A DNA stretch of 64,000 nt from assembly GCA_020634565.1 (NCBI GenBank), contig JACKBN010000001.1, positions 124,001 through 188,000 on the forward strand. The letters are read 5' to 3'. The DNA is from Ardenticatenaceae bacterium. GTDB lineage: Bacteria; Chloroflexota; Anaerolineae; Promineifilales; Promineifilaceae. The position numbers and the translations under genes were made by a program. Below are positions 62,293 through 64,000 of this stretch, one piece after another (position 1 is the stretch's first letter; each line of letters starts with the position of its first letter). A model generated the notes under the pieces. The model searched no databases. It was given only the letters and a program-made list of their open reading frames with translations, and had not been told where the DNA came from.

Positions 62293-63837
62293 ATGGATAA
62301 CCTCCTGATTTCTATGGAAGGAATCGAAAAGAGCTTCCCGGGAGTCAAGGCCCTGGATCAGTGCCGCTTTGAACTGCGTGCCGGGGAAGTGCATGCTTTA
62401 GTTGGGGAAAACGGTGCCGGAAAGTCTACCATGATGAAAGTGTTGTCTGGTATCTATGCCAAGGATGCGGGCCACATTTATTACAAAGGGAAAGAGGTGG
62501 ATATTTCCAGCCCGCGCGCTGCTCAGGATTTAGGCATCAGCATTATCCATCAGGAGCTGAACCTGATGCCGCATTTAACCCTGGCCCAGAATATTTTTAT
62601 CGGGCGTGAACCTCGGCGCGGCTTGAATTTCCTGTTGGATGAGCCGACTTTGAACAAGCAAACGGCCGAATTATTCGCCAGTATGCATCTCAAGCTAAAT
62701 CCCCAAACACGCGTCTCTAATTTGACCATTGCCAAACAGCAGATGGTAGAAATTGCCAAAGCGCTCTCCTTCAATTCTGAAGTGCTCATCATGGATGAGC
62801 CAACGGCCGCTTTAACCGAAGCTGAAATCGAAGACCTGTTTAAATTTATTCGCGACTTGCGGGCACGGGGAGCCGGCATTATTTATATTTCCCATCGCCT
62901 GGAAGAACTCAAGCAAATCTCGGATCGGGTGACGGTGATGCGTGACGGGCATTACATCGACACAGTGAACACGAATGAAGCCACCACCGACCAGATCATT
63001 AGCATGATGGTGGGGCGCACCATTTATGAAGCCACGCCCGAATTACCCGAGGAACCGACCGATGAAGTGGTGTTAGAAGTTAAAGACCTCAATCAAGGGT
63101 CAATGCTTCAGGACATCAATTTCCATCTCAAAAAAGGGGAGATTTTGGGCTTTGCCGGGTTGATGGGTGCCGGACGGACAGAAGTTGCCCGTGCCGTTTT
63201 TGGCGCCGATCCGATAGATTCAGGCGAGATTTTTGTTCGTGGCCAACAAGTTGAGATTCGCACGCCCGAACAAGCCGTTTGGCATGGCATTGGCTACCTG
63301 TCTGAAGACCGCAAGCGATATGGCCTGGCTTTGGGTTTGGAAGTCAAAGAAAACGTGGCGATGGCTGCCCTGGATAAGTTTTTGGGCTTTTTGGGCTGGG
63401 TCAACAAATCGCAAATTCGCTCGACGGCCAAACATCATATTGATGAACTGGAAATCAAAACGCCCAGCGCCGAACAAAAAGTCAAGAATCTCTCGGGCGG
63501 CAACCAGCAAAAGGTGGTTATTGGCAAATGGTTAACGGCCGATACCGACATCCTCATTTTTGATGAGCCGACACGCGGCATCGACGTGGGCGCTAAAAGT
63601 GAAATTTACAGGCTGCTGAATGATCTGGCCAAACAGGGGAAATCAATCATCATGATCTCCTCCGAACTGCCCGAAATATTGCGCATGAGCCATCGCGTGG
63701 TGGTGATGTGCGAAGGGCGCATTACGGGCGAATTACCGATTGCCGAAGCTACCCAAGAAAAAATCATGACGCTGGCCACGGCCCGCAAGGCAATTGTCAA
63801 CGACAATGCGTCAGCCACACCGGCTGTCGCCGCATAA
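62293..63837 (+). CDS. Sugar ABC transporter ATP-binding protein, double domain (RbsA/MglA type)
   Basis: A 514-residue protein with two ABC domains. The start at 62293 (MDNLLISMEGIEKSF) follows GGAGGG; a longer frame would run through the terminator. Domain 1 has Walker A GENGAGKST, the RbsA-type signature NLTIAKQQMVEIAKAL and Walker B VLIMDEPTAAL. Domain 2 has the usual degenerate Walker A GLMGAGRTE, signature LSGGNQQKVVIGKWL and Walker B ILIFDEPTRGID. It powers import of the sugar bound by the upstream lipoprotein. The permease gene starts 15 bases later. Confidence 0.95.
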   Translation: MDNLLISMEGIEKSFPGVKALDQCRFELRAGEVHALVGENGAGKSTMMKVLSGIYAKDAGHIYYKGKEVDISSPRAAQDLGISIIHQELNLMPHLTLAQNIFIGREPRRGLNFLLDEPTLNKQTAELFASMHLKLNPQTRVSNLTIAKQQMVEIAKALSFNSEVLIMDEPTAALTEAEIEDLFKFIRDLRARGAGIIYISHRLEELKQISDRVTVMRDGHYIDTVNTNEATTDQIISMMVGRTIYEATPELPEEPTDEVVLEVKDLNQGSMLQDINFHLKKGEILGFAGLMGAGRTEVARAVFGADPIDSGEIFVRGQQVEIRTPEQAVWHGIGYLSEDRKRYGLALGLEVKENVAMAALDKFLGFLGWVNKSQIRSTAKHHIDELEIKTPSAEQKVKNLSGGNQQKVVIGKWLTADTDILIFDEPTRGIDVGAKSEIYRLLNDLAKQGKSIIMISSELPEILRMSHRVVVMCEGRITGELPIAEATQEKIMTLATARKAIVNDNASATPAVAA

Positions 63838-63852
63838 AACAGGTACACAACG

Positions 63853-64000
63853 ATGGAACTCAAAAACCAATTCAAAGCGGTATTTAATTCGGATGCCTCG
63901 CAAAAGATCCTGGCTTTTGCCGGGTTGATTGTGATGTTTGTGGTGTTTTCTCTGGCATCCCCGAACTTTTTTCAGTTTAGCAATATTGTAGGTATTTTGT
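63853..64000 (+). CDS. Sugar ABC transporter permease (RbsC type), right-edge fragment
   Basis: The first 49 residues of a protein cut off by the window end. The ATG at 63853 is followed by a cytosolic helix and the first transmembrane segment (KILAFAGLIVMFVVFSLASPNFFQF), the usual N-terminus of RbsC-like permeases. It lies 15 bases after the ATPase gene in the same direction, as expected for the importer operon. Confidence 0.85.
   Translation, partial: MELKNQFKAVFNSDASQKILAFAGLIVMFVVFSLASPNFFQFSNIVGIL

Noticed and set aside
1..64000. CRISPR arrays, tRNA or rRNA genes
   Set aside because: No regularly spaced repeats, cloverleaf-like segments or rRNA-like stretches were recognised on either strand.

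Overview
The window reads as chromosomal DNA of a bacterium, most likely a member of the Chloroflexota (Anaerolineae or Caldilineae-like). This is an inference from the mix of gene families: a very large VWA/tubulin-like/kinase operon, a CHAT-TPR protein with its own ECF sigma factor, effector-associated and ternary-complex-type domains, a MalT-like LuxR regulator, and sugar-catabolic clusters with LacI and DeoR regulators. No rRNA, tRNA or CRISPR array was seen. A palindromic octamer, ACGGCCGT, is hugely over-represented: 48 copies by eye against about one expected. It is absent from the IS elements and from the first 5.3 kb.

Region 1 (1-25.3 kb, minus strand) is one long co-oriented, tightly spaced or overlapping gene train of nine genes. 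In order of transcription they are: a membrane VWA protein; a tubulin-superfamily protein with an intact GGTGSG loop; a VWA-transmembrane-tubulin-like fusion with a degenerate loop; a protein kinase-like receptor with divergent catalytic motifs; a 1492-residue coiled-coil/TPR protein; a calcineurin-type phosphoesterase; a second secreted VWA protein with a cytosolic coiled coil; an AAA-type ATPase with an N-terminal beta domain; and a P-loop NTPase cut off by the left edge. Four of the nine proteins appear to span the membrane. I read this as a membrane-attached, nucleotide-driven cytoskeletal or signalling assembly, and it is the best candidate here for an undescribed system.

Region 2 (25.4-32.7 kb) holds an excisionase-type HTH protein, then a divergent operon of an ECF-type sigma factor, an unknown protein and a TPR-CHAT protease. 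A convergent small membrane peptide with a Gly/Cys tail follows, and then an ATPase with an OmpR-type winged-helix domain. Region 3 (32.7-34.9 kb) is two insertion sequences. One is an IS1595-like element with a frameshifted transposase. The other has 12-bp inverted repeats and a perfect 8-bp target duplication.

Region 4 (34.9-42.5 kb, plus strand) is a five-gene conflict-type cluster: an aminoglycoside-phosphotransferase-like kinase, an effector-associated-domain adaptor, an unknown beta-rich protein, a zinc-finger membrane protein and an HTH membrane protein. Three of the five carry the same short Gly-rich tag (GP..GP.HTG.G.I), and two share a C-terminal helical domain. A decayed IS1-like transposase follows.

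Region 5 (43-48.6 kb) has a MalT-like LuxR regulator, two paralogous four-helix membrane proteins with a small conserved protein between them, a CPBP-type membrane protease and a DUF1772-like membrane protein. Region 6 (48.7-54.2 kb) is a DeoR-controlled cluster with rhamnulokinase, two class II aldolase genes and an aldo/keto reductase, pointing to methylpentose breakdown. Region 7 (54.2-64 kb) is a LacI-controlled divergent sugar or polyol regulon. The left arm encodes an aldo/keto reductase, an FGGY kinase, a zinc alcohol dehydrogenase, a class II bisphosphate aldolase and a PfkB kinase. The right arm encodes LacI, a sugar-binding lipoprotein, a double ABC ATPase and the start of a permease. 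Both arms have near-consensus promoters, and three TGTTAC-type operators lie between them.
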